Below, in pieces: positions 34,501-46,000 of a stretch of DNA of 64,000 bases (position 1 is its first letter; the number at the start of each line of letters is the position of its first letter). The notes beneath the pieces are model-generated. The model was not told the DNA's origin. It did no database searches and saw nothing but the letters and a program-made list of their open reading frames with translations. The stretch is taken from NCBI RefSeq assembly GCF_901709675.1, contig NC_051093.1, positions 10,529,913 to 10,593,912 on the forward strand, written 5' to 3'. Made by a program: the position numbers and the translations under genes. The stretch is from Syngnathus acus. Taxonomy: Eukaryota > Chordata > Actinopteri > Syngnathiformes > Syngnathidae.

Positions 34501-37500
34501 CTTCTCTAAAGTAAAGAGGAATTTCATTTTCAACTCCTTCTTATACATCAATGCAAGTGGCGCTTTGGGCATTTTCTGTTTTTCTTTCACTTCTTCTTTT
34601 ACTCTAGCAGCCCACCAGCCCACACTGGACTCTTCCACATAACCTCAGCGTGAGGCCGTACGCCACTCACTAATTATTAAGCCGCATTTCCATCAAATAA
34701 AGTCCATTGAATTTACTTTGGAAGCGTAAGTTCCAAGCGGGATAGCGATATCGGCGTCATCGCGTGCCAACGCAGTGAAGGCATTGAGGGAAGAAATTCC
34801 TCTGACTAAGTGAAAAATCTTCTGCAGTGTCATTTGTGTGGTTATTTTTATTTATTTGTTAGTCGTTCACCTCCTGGAAGTTTGAAGTTGGGAGTCCGTT
34901 TATTACACGTGTTTGCACGTGTGGCCTTATAGAGGCTGTTGCTTTCTGTTATGCTTTCACAACATGTTTTCAATTGCATCCTGCCTCAAATTCTCGCTGT
35001 CAGAAAGACTTTCTAAGATGTGGTTAGCGTTGTGAAAGTTCCTATGGGGACCCAAAATCAAAGCCAGTACTCTCCACAAACTCAAAGAAACAAAAACCAA
35101 AAAGCCCCAAACCCCCCAAAAAGCCGCTCAGACCAGACTGAGTTTTGCTTTTTAGTTTGTAGTCCCCCCCTCGGGTGGTCAGCAACATTTGCTCCGCCAA
35201 AGTGCCAAAAGATCGCATAGATCTCGTTCCATTAGCTAGATTGCCTTTTAATTCTGTAAGCAAGGGCATAGGCGATGACAAGCCGTGGTGTTTGCGTGTT
35301 GACCTTTAAATCCAATGACTGACAATGTGGAAAGAGCACACACTCAAAAGGTTGCGAGTCCTACCGCGGCGTGCGGCTGACCCGTCACCAATTGTAATGC
35401 AATTAGTCACCTGTGTCGCCCCCATCCATCATGTTTGATTCGCCCACCATGCCCAATTGGCTTAAAACGTTATCCGGGGATAGACATTTGTGTTCTGTTA
35501 TGTAAAAAAAGAAAACAGAACGAACAAACAAAACGAGTGAGTCACTGACAGCTTAAAGGTGGCCTGTTTACGTTTTGCTTTATCTGGCCAATAAATGATG
35601 ATGACAATGATGACTTCTCATTATTCGTGTCTTTTGACAGTGCGAGTGACACCTGTTGCCATTGCAAATGCATGTCATCTTCCCAAAATAAGAGTCAAAT
35701 AAATATGACTCAAATGTGGTCAACAACACAAACAAAAGTTAAAGTCGCAGAGCTGTTGGAGTTCAACATGCATATGCTACTTTTAAGGCCCAAACTCACA
35801 ATAACATCACTCTACAAGGTGACTAACAAATTGCACTTAACCTGTAGCTAACGGAACCGCTTTCTGTTATTTTTTTTAACAGGCCTCTTATTGAGGTTGA
35901 TCATGCACAATAACATGTTTAATAGACCGCAAATGGTAATACATTCAAATAAGCATTTGCTTATAAATACAAAATGACAGAAGATGCACAGTAAAGCCAT
36001 TCTGTCCAGTACAGTACCGTACAGTGTCTTATTAGCATATCGGGCGGCCACATCGGTTAACCACGCCCCAGTTGTTCCTCATCAGCTAGCTCTCAAATAA
36101 TGAGGCCAATGTTCTGTGATGGCTCAACATAAACGATGCTATTCAACCCTTTCACAAACAGAAAGAAGGCAGTTGTACAACATGGATGCAAGTCAATGTC
36201 AAACGCTGCCTTCTTCTATGTTCGTGGGGGAAACACGTGTTTGGCTAATTTTGTTGGAATAATGATGTGTTGGTGAATACAGCGCGGGTGAGCTTGGGTT
36301 CTGCTCTGCTGCACCTTGCCAGTCTCGGCGCGCAAGCTCTTCGAACAAAAGGCGTCGGTCGACAATAACGCGAGCTCCTCCACGGCTGTCAAGTCAGACT
36401 CAACCATGGCACCCGGTCTCCAGCGTTTACAAAATAAAACGCCGTCTCGACTTCTTTGAGGCCATTGGACGTCAAACGCCGACTAAAGTGTACTTTGATG
36501 CTATCGCGTGTTGCAACACGTCAAAGTGCGCCTAACATCGCTACTCTTTGGCCTAACATGCGTCGTTTATCATTTGATTTGCTTGACACACGGGCATTAT
36601 TTTGAAGGGAGCACGACTTAACTTCCGTTTATGTACCGGAAATCTCTTGTTAACTTGACCTGGCTTTATTTCACGCCTTGGCGCACCTCGCCAAAACGCA
36701 ATGAAAAAACAAAAACAAAAAACAGTGTAGATAACACAAATTCGACTTCAATAAAAACGTGTTAATTTAACCCATGCATTTGGCAACTACATTACTTTAT
36801 CAAGCTTGCGTCGCGTTCGTTGGAAGTTCTGCGAAAGCAAAGTGACACGGATCGTGACAGTGACAGAGGCGTGGGTGGGACGCCCATTACCCCATTACCC
36901 CCAGTCTATTGTTGGCAAATTGGAACCATAATTTCGAGGAGCATTTGAATTCCACGCCAATTTCTCAACTCTCTCACCGAAGCTTCACTTTTGCACCATG
37001 TGAAACAACAAGTGTCTCTCTTTATGCACGATATGCACTTAACGCACCATAAATGTATGTATTTCTAGAACATAAATGTCGTTTTCTTTTTGTTTTTTGA
37101 TTTTTACATGGATTCTACCGACAACGTTGCACGGAGTCAATGCATTATTTACTGAAATTATCATCATGTCTTGCAACGAGCGGCCGGACACGCCCATGAA
37201 AAAAATCTACAGCATGCACTGTCACGCTGCATTTGATCCACTTGCACGATCAATTGAAGTATTTGTAAAGGTGGAATTGATGCATTTTGTGCTTACTTTT
37301 CTGTCCGTCACCTCCTCCCCGACAGCTTCCACCACCCCGGAGCACTCCATGCCCGGGCTTACCGGCGGGGACGGCAGCCGGTCGTAAAGCCCCTGACGCG
37401 CCATCAGGTCGGCGAAGTTGAGCCCGCACGCCTTGACTCGCACCTGAACCTCGGCCGCCTTGAGGGACGGCTTGCCCTTCTTGACTTGCAGCTTGACTTT

Positions 37501-37728
37501 GTCGTAGCCCCCATAGCCGGTGAGCACCAGGGCACGATAGGTGAACGCCTCTTCTTCGGAGACCTGTTCGGTGGTCGCCGGGAGAGCTGCGTCCGCTGCA
37601 GCCGACGGCGCGTCGGCCGCTGGCTCCGACTCCGTCTTGGGCTCCTCGGTAGCCTTGGAGTCCTGCTTCTGGTCTACTGCATTCTGCTGCTGCTGCTGCT
37701 GCTGCACAGGTGCGTCTTCTCCGGACAT
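22540..37728 (-). CDS. vat1: synaptic vesicle membrane protein VAT-1
   Basis: Membrane-associated member of the medium-chain dehydrogenase/reductase superfamily (zeta-crystallin/quinone-oxidoreductase type), linked to vesicle and mitochondrial membranes and lipid transfer. Six exons in transcript order: 37728-37297, 32070-31863, 24787-24617, 24473-24384, 24043-23802, 22800-22540; 1404 bases, 467 residues (human 393; zebrafish is also long). Residues 1-60 are acidic and low-complexity with a seven-Gln tract. The GroES-like half contains GLNFADLMARQGLYDRLP. The dinucleotide-binding motif AAGGVG (about residues 212-217) is split by the exon 2-3 junction. Further matches are GTASASKHEA, THPIDYRTKDYV, DPLGGSDTHKAYNLLKPMGK and VCGFHLGYLDGE. 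From about residue 405 to the stop the protein is almost only Lys, Glu and Asp, absent from mammalian VAT1. Introns 1 (5.2 kb) and 2 (7.1 kb) are far longer than elsewhere in the window. It is head-to-head with rnd2. Confidence 0.95.
22801..23801 (-). other. vat1 intron 5
   Basis: Holds a 13-bp minisatellite (four copies of GGCGCTTCCTCTC-like units at 22983-23035) and a (TGCC)n tract at 23619-23648. No other feature was seen. Confidence 0.6.
24799..24897. repeat. dispersed retroposon-like repeat in vat1 intron 2
   Basis: Starts GATTCAAGATTCAAGAGTTT and contains GAGCGTGCCAAACAAAGAAT and CACGGCCTCTGTTCAACATTTA (read in parts). It shares these blocks with 38746-38832 and, in part, with 5310-5375, so three related copies lie in this window. 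Confidence 0.65.
28524..28576. repeat. compound (AGC)n(ACC)n trinucleotide repeat
   Basis: About seven AGC/CAG units followed by about ten CAC/ACC units, all within vat1 intron 2. Confidence 0.93.
31082..31286. mobile_element. hAT-type MITE, 205 bp, with perfect target duplication
   Basis: Starts CAGGGGTCTCAAACTCCAGT and ends with the inverted form ACTGGAGTTTGAGACCCCTG. The element is nearly palindromic over most of its length (long arms with CATGTTTTCCAAGTT / AACTTGGAAAACATG). A perfect 8-bp duplication, CGCTAGCC, flanks it at 31074-31081 and 31287-31294, as expected for hAT insertion. There is no coding capacity. Confidence 0.93.
32071..37296 (-). other. vat1 intron 1
   Basis: Five kilobases, mostly AT-rich, with a G run at about 33287-33301 and several poly-T/A stretches. 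No exon, RNA gene or intact transposon was recognised. First introns often hold enhancers, but no specific signal was identified. Confidence 0.5.
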
Positions 37729-38695
37729 GTTTGCAAAGATGCTTCGAAAAAGTAGAACACAGTGACTTGTTTTCTTATTTGTTCTATAAAAGAGATGCCT
37801 GGACGTGAAGTGGTCTTGCGAAATAAGATGGGTAGGGTCGCACAAAGTCTTTTTTTTTTTTTTTTGCAGCGGTCACTTGGGGGGAAAAAATCGACACAGT
37901 GTGCTGACCGGTTAAGAGAGAGACTCGAGTGGTGGCTGTCAACGTCGGGCTCAAGCAGTGAGAGTGAGTGGGACGAGATGGAGGCAGACTGGAAAACACG
38001 GAAAGCTGATGAAATTTGCGGATTCCTGCGTGCATGATTGGGTGGATTTGGGTTTGCGATGGGTAGGGCTTGAACGTCAGTCTGCAAAGCATTGTAACAG
38101 GCTCGTGGCTTGCAAAAAATTAAAATAAAAAAGCCAGTTAAGGACACATTCTGTTGAGATGCCACATTTCTTATATAATAATCCACATATTGTGAAAAAG
38201 AATGACTGAACAGTCATTGTTTTTGTTGGGGTAGAATTAGCAACTTTAGCTTGCAAAACTACCTGAAAGACCCCGAAAAGCGTTTAGTTTTTCAATACAT
38301 CAATCATGTATGAAAATAATTGTTCACAACGTCGAAGGACTTTTGTCGGTATTAGCAGTATTTTTTGTGTGTCAAATGTATGACATTTTTACTCCACTGG
38401 GACTTGAATACAATACAAGGCGACATGTTCGTTGCTGTAATTCATCTTTGCAAGGGCCATAATTAGACAATGGCAAATGGATGGAGCGTTTCTTTTTGTT
38501 TCTGTGCAACACTTTTGATTGGTTGTATCAGAACATTTTGTGATCAAATCCTCAAGTCCTTTTCCTTCTTGCTTTCCAGAGGCGAGGCGGAGACACCTTG
38601 TGGCTGCAAAGTGTCACTCATCACTTCTTGTGGAGGTAAACGTCAGCAGTCCCAATCGATATCCCACAAAGGCTGATAGCTGAAAAGGAATCAAG

Positions 38696-38736
<41 letters not shown>

Positions 38737-38745
38737 GGTCAGTCA

Positions 38746-38832
38746 GAATCGGCTTTATTGGCCAAGTTTGTGAATGCCAAACAAGGAATTTGACTCCTGT
38801 TGATCTCAGCCTCTGTACAACATTTAAGTGTC
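38746..38832. repeat. dispersed retroposon-like repeat
   Basis: Contains ATCGGCTTTATTGGCCAAGT, GAATGCCAAACAAGGAATTT and CAGCCTCTGTACAACATTTA, matching the copies in klhl11 and vat1 introns. Confidence 0.65.
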
Positions 38833-39190
38833 AAGTCAGTCAAGCATATCACGGTGCTTTTGCCTTCAAAAAGAGGGGAGAGAATCACGGTGACCGTCCT
38901 AATCTTGTCTTGTCTTGTGAGGGGATTTTGTAAACTTTAACTGAGGCGCCCACCGCTGCTGATCCTCTTATTGGTATTTTCTGGCAGTCGGGAAATTTGA
39001 TGGTACTATGCTGCCTCCCACTGATCAAACGTGGTACTACGGCAGACATTTTTAAAAATCGTTTATATCGCCAATTTGTCGAAATACATTGATCAAGCTG
39101 TCATAATTTGGTGAATGATATATTGATGATTCTGTGCAGCTGTGACTCACTGATGTGCGCTGTCAATTGACCAACGCAGTTCAATTATGG

Positions 39191-39204
39191 CCACAAGAGG
39201 GCAG
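39191..39204 (+). promoter_or_regulatory. CTCF-like motif between vat1 and rnd2
   Basis: CCACAAGAGGGCAG is close to the CTCF core consensus and lies between two divergent genes, about 0.8 kb upstream of the rnd2 start. Motif evidence only. Confidence 0.4.
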
Positions 39205-39749
39205 TGTGGCTCTTCAAAAAGGATGCCAAACTTGCACAGTACGTGGTAGTTCTACTTTCCTGGGCTAATTCATTGATCGCTCAAAACCAATCATTCAGCT
39301 CCTAGCCTAACTAAAGGCAAGACGAGCTATAAACACACACAAAGCAGTCATTCCGAACCGCTCTGTTTAACGGCCCACTTCATAAAACATACGCCACGTT
39401 TTATGGCTCCATTACTGGCAAGTGCTCATTAGATTAGTCTTATAGATTTTGTTTCATTTTCTCAAACGAGGTCAGTGAGTCAATGTTGGCTCAGTTGGGC
39501 TTTATTTTTTATTTTTTTAACAAAACGCGATTAATTCCAATTGACTGCCAGGAATGACGTTCATATTTTTAAACAATATTTTCAATAACCACAGTAATGA
39601 TAATTCAAAGTTCAGGTTCTTCTGCAATGGAGGATGATGAGGTCAAAATCAACATTCGAACCCTTCTCTTCCGCGTGCGCACCCGGTGGGCGTGGCCTTT
39701 CACCTCAAGAGCGCGCGCAACTCCGCCTGTACTCGTGCACCTTTCCTCG

Positions 39750-39845
39750 CCTTGCTTTGCTTGCCTTGCCTTGCCTTGCTTTTCATTGCTTTGCTTTGCT
39801 TTGCTTTGCTCTGCTCTGCTCTGCTCTGCTCTGCTTTTCTTTGCT
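39750..39845. repeat. (TTGCC/TTTGC/TCTGC)n pentanucleotide repeat
   Basis: About 18 pentamers shift along the tract from CTTGC to TTTGC to TCTGC types. It is likely in the rnd2 promoter or 5' UTR, about 180-280 bp before the ATG. Confidence 0.85.
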
Positions 39846-40027
39846 TGCCTAATTGGTGGCCAGTCCGGCCACCGGGCACTTTAAGCGGCAAGTCTGTCAA
39901 GCGCACCAGAAGAGCAGCCTTAGCGCGCCGGCCGGAGCGACGCGCTGCTCGGTGGATGTAGTCTTTGCTCTTTTGTTTGTTTGGTGTTGACGGATGTTGG
40001 CGAACACCGAGTGCACCTGTGACTGGC

Positions 40028-43000
40028 ATGGAGAGTCAGGGCAGCCGCTGTAAGATTGTGGTGGTGGGCGACGCGCAGTGTGGCAAGACAGCGTTGCTGC
40101 ACGTTTTCGCCAAAGACTGCTACCCGGAGGTGAGAACCAAAGCTGCTTTCTACTTCGCCCTTTCTTATTTGATCAGTCAATGACGACATCTTATCCGGAC
40201 CTGATCGGACGCGCAACTAAATCGTAAAGTAACGCTCGTTCTCATTTTTAAAGGTTTTGGGTCCAGCGGGCACTTGTAGACGTGTGTGTGTGTGTGTGTG
40301 TGTGTTTGTGTGCGTGCGCGCGCGCGCGTGTCTAAAAAGAAAACTGGCAGTTTGATTGATTTGTGTTAAAGATAGATATCGTAGTGGCTAATTTAGTCCC
40401 TGAAACAAATGTGATTTTTGTTTTGTTTTCAGACATATGTGCCCACCGTGTTTGAGAACTACACAGCCAGCTTCGAGATCGACAAGCACCGCATTGAGCT
40501 GAACATGTGGGACACGTCAGGTGAGTGAGTGAGTGAGTGAGTGAGTGAGTAGTGAGTGAGTGGCTTTTCTGGCATCCGCTGCCCCTCTTTGAAGCTGTTT
40601 ATGATTTGATGCTTGTGGTCTTTGCCATGGTGCCAGCCTGCTGTCTCTTTGTTTGTTTTGCCCTCCTCTCACGTCTTCCCATGCTCCGGAGGCCAACTCG
40701 AGCTTATGTCCACATCAGTATCTTCTTCTGCGCTTTTTGGCCATCTGTCCCCTGAAAATGGAATTCAAAGCAAAATGGCTGACTACCTGTATTTTCCACC
40801 AATGACTTTCACATTTCTGGCTAAAATGGCTTTGGACAACTGGCCAGCGTTTAGTTTCAAAGCTCTGACGGTTCATGGGAAGCCGAGATGCCCAGACGCG
40901 AGGGGGACCGTCCACTGTAAACATTCCCAACTCAAAGCTTTCTTGAGATCCTGGGACGTTGCCTCACGGTCGACCCGGGAAAGAATGTTGTTGTTTTTGC
41001 ATTGGCCCCTGAGACCAAATCTCCTTGAGCCTGCCTGCCACTCGGCGGCACCACGTCCCCCCCGGGGGCCATAACTTAACGTGGGATGGGCTCCTTATCA
41101 CTCTGGCTAATGACTCGGTGGGAATGTTGTGCTTCTGTGCGCCTTTAAAAGCCCAAAGCACCTTTGCTGCCGCCGCCCCTGGTCTTTAAGCTTTGCCTCC
41201 ACAGATAGTATGTGGCCTGTCCACTTCGTGATTCTTACTTTAAAAAGTAACTTTATCCCTGATAGCTTGATCGGTGTCAAAATGTGACTTGGACGAAAAG
41301 TGTTTTTCTGGAACCTTTTTGATTTCCAACCATGTGTATTTGCGCTCCTCTTGGAAAATCAATAGGCCACTTGCTTCGATATAGATCCCAAAACGATCGA
41401 AGAGGATTGGATTCTTAATAGCAGACACCCCCGGGCTCCGGTTGTGATCACAAAGCCTTTAGCGATCGTCTGCTTTTCCTCCCTTTCGTGATCTCACATG
41501 TCATTAAAGTGCACCCGTCATCGGCCATCGATCGGCTACGTAGCGTTACTTCCTCTTCTCAGATGAGGGCGGGCCAAGCGTTCGGAGGTGTTTATGGAAT
41601 GAACTTGCGAGCTATTTTGTGGCATCTTGGCGCTTTTGTGTGTGGACTCTGGTTATTGAAAACCCCCCAACTTATTGATGGTTACTTTGAAAAGAAATTG
41701 TGCTTTGGAGGTATTCACTTGTGGTCACCCCACTGGCCCTGACCTTCTCCGGTCCCGTAGGAAATAAGACACATTTTAGCACATACAGCGCGGTGCTCTC
41801 TCAACACGCGTAGTGACTGACAACGCTCTCACTTTCGAGCCGATAGCGCCGTGCGAAGGAATCCGTCAGTGATGCTAAACGGAGGTGCCTCCCGCCCGGC
41901 CCTGCTCAAGTAGAGCAATGATGGTACGCGTGCACAGCGTCCATTTTCAAACTTCCCCCTGGCCCTTTGTTATCCATCCGCCTTCTCTTGTTGCAGTAAC
42001 GAGATTTCCCAGCTATCTGCTCCCGCCGTCACTCGGGTTTACTGCCCACTCGCTCCTGTTCCCGCCGCCCGTGCAAGGGCTTTTGAAGCGGCTAATTTAA
42101 GGTAAAACTTTCACATTCAATCCGCTCTAACACATCAAAGCGTCTGTCAGTCACGGCAGGGATCCCGAATGCTTCGTTTCACTTGAACATTTTCAAATGG
42201 AAGCCCGATTGTCTGGCACCCTTTTAGCTCCTGTGGATATGTGCCGTGCTTGTAATTGTTTTAATTGCATGTAAGAACGCAACCTACAGGACTGTCTGAG
42301 GCTTTTCGAAAGATTCTTACGAAATTGTGCAGTTAGTGTTGTTTGCTTCGCTTAATGCTAACAAACAATGCAAAACACAATCAGAATGCTAACAGGTAAC
42401 ATCAATAAATGCGCTTTTACAAGCAACAGATAGTTGAGCGCAAACACTGGAGCAACACGTTAGACAAATAATATGATGCACACGTAAGCAATAAACGATT
42501 ACAAAACAATTAATTCTTGCAGACAGGAACAAAACCCCATTCGTGGTCTCAGTGGTGTAGGCATCACGCCATCCCAGCTCCCCCCCTTCACCCTCCACCT
42601 TTCATCCTTCAGCCTCACCTCGCTCACCCCGTGCCACAGCTGCCATCATTTATGGATGACGTTATTTATAAACGCGATCGGATAGACAGACGCTCTCTTC
42701 CCCCGCTCACCTGCCGCTTGTGTGGAAGTGCTATTGCTCTGGGAATGTAGCATGGCAACCCCCGAGGGCATAGACGGATTGATAGCGCTGTGATGCGCTG
42801 AAAGCAGCCGTTTTAAGCGTCGGCGCGCCCCCTCCCTCGTACACACCCGTGATAAAGTCATTTTAAGGGCAAATCAGAATCAAAGAAAGATTCCTTGATA
42901 GCCAATTAAGGCATTGCGTTCAGTCATGTAAATGTGCAAACATCTTCTCGCGGGTTATTAATTTGTGATTAATTTCTCATCAAATAATTTGACGATTGAC

Positions 43001-46000
43001 ATATTGTAGGGCTGCGATATCGATCCAATTTATTGATGAATCGTTTTTTGGGCTAACAGATTTTTATTTCACTCCACCCCCCCCCCCCCCCCCATAGCAT
43101 TTTACGTATGTTGAGGCTTTATCATATCGGATCTGAGTAGAAGGGACATCTGTACTAACCAACTCTAGTCGCCCAAATAAAAAGCCCCTGACTCCATTTA
43201 AGTATTTTTTGTTGCTGCCTGCTGTTTCTTAGCTCAGTGGTCTAGTGGTAGAGTGTCCGCCCTGAGACTGGAAGGTTTTGGGTTCAAACCCCGGCCGGCC
43301 GGGTCATACCAAAGACTATAAAAATGGGACCCATTGCCTCCCTGCTTGGCACTCAGCATTAAGGGTTGGAATTGGGGGGTTAGATCACCAACTGATTCCC
43401 GAGCGCGGCACCGCTGCTGCTCACTGCTCCCCTCTCCCCCAGGGGATCACAAGGGGATGGGTTAAATGCAGAGGACAAATTTCACCACACCCAGATGTGT
43501 GTGTGACGATCATTGGGACTTTAACTTAACTTAACTTAGCTTTGATTTAACGAGACTCTGCTGTTTCTCGGAGCTCAAGGAAATACACAAGTGGATGAAA
43601 ACATGCTACGCGCACGCCTCAATAAATGCAGTGGTGGTGTTTTTTTTCCTTCTCCTTCAATATCCCGCAGCGTGTCCAAGGGGTGTACTGCTCCAGATCA
43701 GTGTCGAAAAGATTAGGCTAAAGATCACCGCCGCCGTAAGATTTTTACGTTTGTACCAGTCTCGTAGCAACCTGCGTCTACGCTCCCTCCCGTCGCACAG
43801 TTCATGGGGCAAAAAAAGCCCAGGACGAGATGCGAGGCTTGCGTAACGAGGCTCGGTGGGCTTGAGAGGCTGCAGGCGAATGGACAAACTTCCATCTCGC
43901 CGCATGCCGGCCGGCGGAAGGTTGACAGTCATGCTTGTGTGTGATGCGACCTTCTCCCTTCACCCCCCCATGTCAAGTCCTCTCTGCAGCCGAATGTTGT
44001 TTAAAGACAGGTTTTATCCCGAGTTGACCACTTTGATGGGTAGCTTGGAGCAGCGGCAGGTTGATGGCAACTTAACCCAATGTCGCCAGCAGTGTGTGAA
44101 CATTATGGCAGACAACTCAGCTTTTTGAATTTTTTTCATTTCTCTTTTTGCCGCCCATGTCACTCACCGGGCCAGGCCTTTTAAAGCCACATGCACTCAG
44201 TCACAGATACGACAGTATAGGGTGAGGACAGGAAATGGACCAAAATGCTACCGACACGCACCTACCTCATTGCGTTAATCATGCAAAATGATGCAGTTAC
44301 TTAATAGGATGATTCGTCGAATTTGCGATTCTAAAAATATTCATTAGCCACTCATCTTAGGACTACTTCACATTCTTTATTCCTTTATTCCAGTAATGAA
44401 AAGTCTCCTTGCCAATCCCCTTCAAATCTTCTTCTCTCTTACTATTTAATGGCTGCTAATCACTTATAAGTTCTTGGCCTCCAACAGTCTTCACTTCCCC
44501 TCAAAGCAGATGCCCGGCGGCCGGCCGGGGGTCGCTACCAAACTCGGCCACCCCGGCACCAAGGGTCGAAGCAGCCGCAGGAGCGGCGCGGGCCAACGCT
44601 AACCCAGCCACGTATTTTGTCTGTCCTTGCCTTGTTCCCATTTCACCCGATGTTTATTTTTCTTGACCTGGTTCCTCCAGATTTACTTAACAACCTTTTG
44701 TCCGTCAACAAGGGCGAAGCGCTGGCGCTTCTTTATTTGATCTGTCCGGCCGTAACCGGCGTTCTGGGCTTGACCCCGACAACCGTCTTTTTCTTTTATC
44801 TTCTGGCAGCAGGCTGCTGTGAGGTGATAAGCTGATTTTTTTTTTTCTTTTCTTTTCTTAACAAGCTTGCCTCACAGTCTCAATGCCTCCTCCCCTTTCA
44901 AAACCACTTTATTGATATCATGAAAGATGCACTCGCATGCTTTGTAGAAAATGTGGACAGAGTTGTTGAATACAATATTATGCTACAGCTTGATCCGGCA
45001 CTTTTTCTTCTTGTTGAATCATCAACAATAACAGAGCTCTGGAAAATTCGATTTCCACTTTATTGATTTTTATTTTATTTTATTTTTTTAACACAAACGT
45101 TTTATAAACTACAATTTTTTTTCTTTTATTAACTTAGTATTATATTATTTATTTATAATATTATATTACATGTGGTACTTTTTTAGTCTTTATTTTCTTC
45201 CCAAGAGATCCGGTGATTGGCTTTTATTTGTTCCAGCCCGCCATGCCCTCCCCCCCATCCGACATTGCCAGAAGTGCTGAGGCGGCTCCCCGGTCACCCA
45301 TAGGGGAAATGGCGTGCGTGGTTTCCTCACCGAGACGAAGGCCCTTCGTGACCGTGACCTGCCAATCATTTTGATGTCTAAGGCTGACGCATCCATCCCG
45401 ACGGCCTCGTTAACAGCCTCTAAATTTAAACATTTAAACAGCTTTCTAAAGCTGCCGCCTGCTTCATTTGCATGATTTTGTCTAATTCCCTGCTTGCTTT
45501 GTCATCATTGCTTTGCCGCCTCGCCTCCTTCACATGCAGACCGACGTCTACAATGTCCTTGCCTGGTCCTACTGAACGGCAACAAACGCTGGAAACGATC
45601 TCTGTTCGACGCAGTCGCTTCGTTCCAAGCAAGTCTGTGCTACGCAAAGGATGCGTTGTTATTCTCAACATATTTAGTTGGGTTTTTAATTGCTGCCGAA
45701 AAGCAGCGTTTCCCGACGCACGACAAACTCATCTCCGCTGGCCCTGAGGCGGAAAGGCATCCGTGTTTAACGTGCAGCCTGCGAGTGCGTTCCAGGCTGT
45801 TTGCTGCATTGTTCTCTGCGGGGAGCCATAGCGGGTCATCCTCGGGGGGAATTCGCCGCTCCCAATGACGTCGCCGCATGCTCGCCATTGTTGTCGTCGT
45901 CTTCTATCGCTAACAAAAGAGAGCACAGGGATGCTAAAAACAGGCTCATCTTTGTGCACCTGCAAATGAGGTATGTTTTAACGAGTCCAATAGTGAGCAG

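Larger units (their letters stand above)
37729..40027. other. head-to-head vat1-rnd2 intergenic region
   Basis: Must contain both promoters. It holds a T run at 37850-37865, a (TTGA)n tract at 38698-38734, the retroposon-like repeat at 38746-38832, a CTCF-like motif at 39191 and a TGCTT/TGCTC pentanucleotide tract at about 39750-39845. GC content rises from about 39880 toward the rnd2 start. No TATA box is obvious. Confidence 0.55.

Noticed and set aside
43230-43310. tRNA gene
   Set aside because: A and B boxes are present, but the segment continues into a SINE body with an 11-bp target duplication, and no clean cloverleaf closes.
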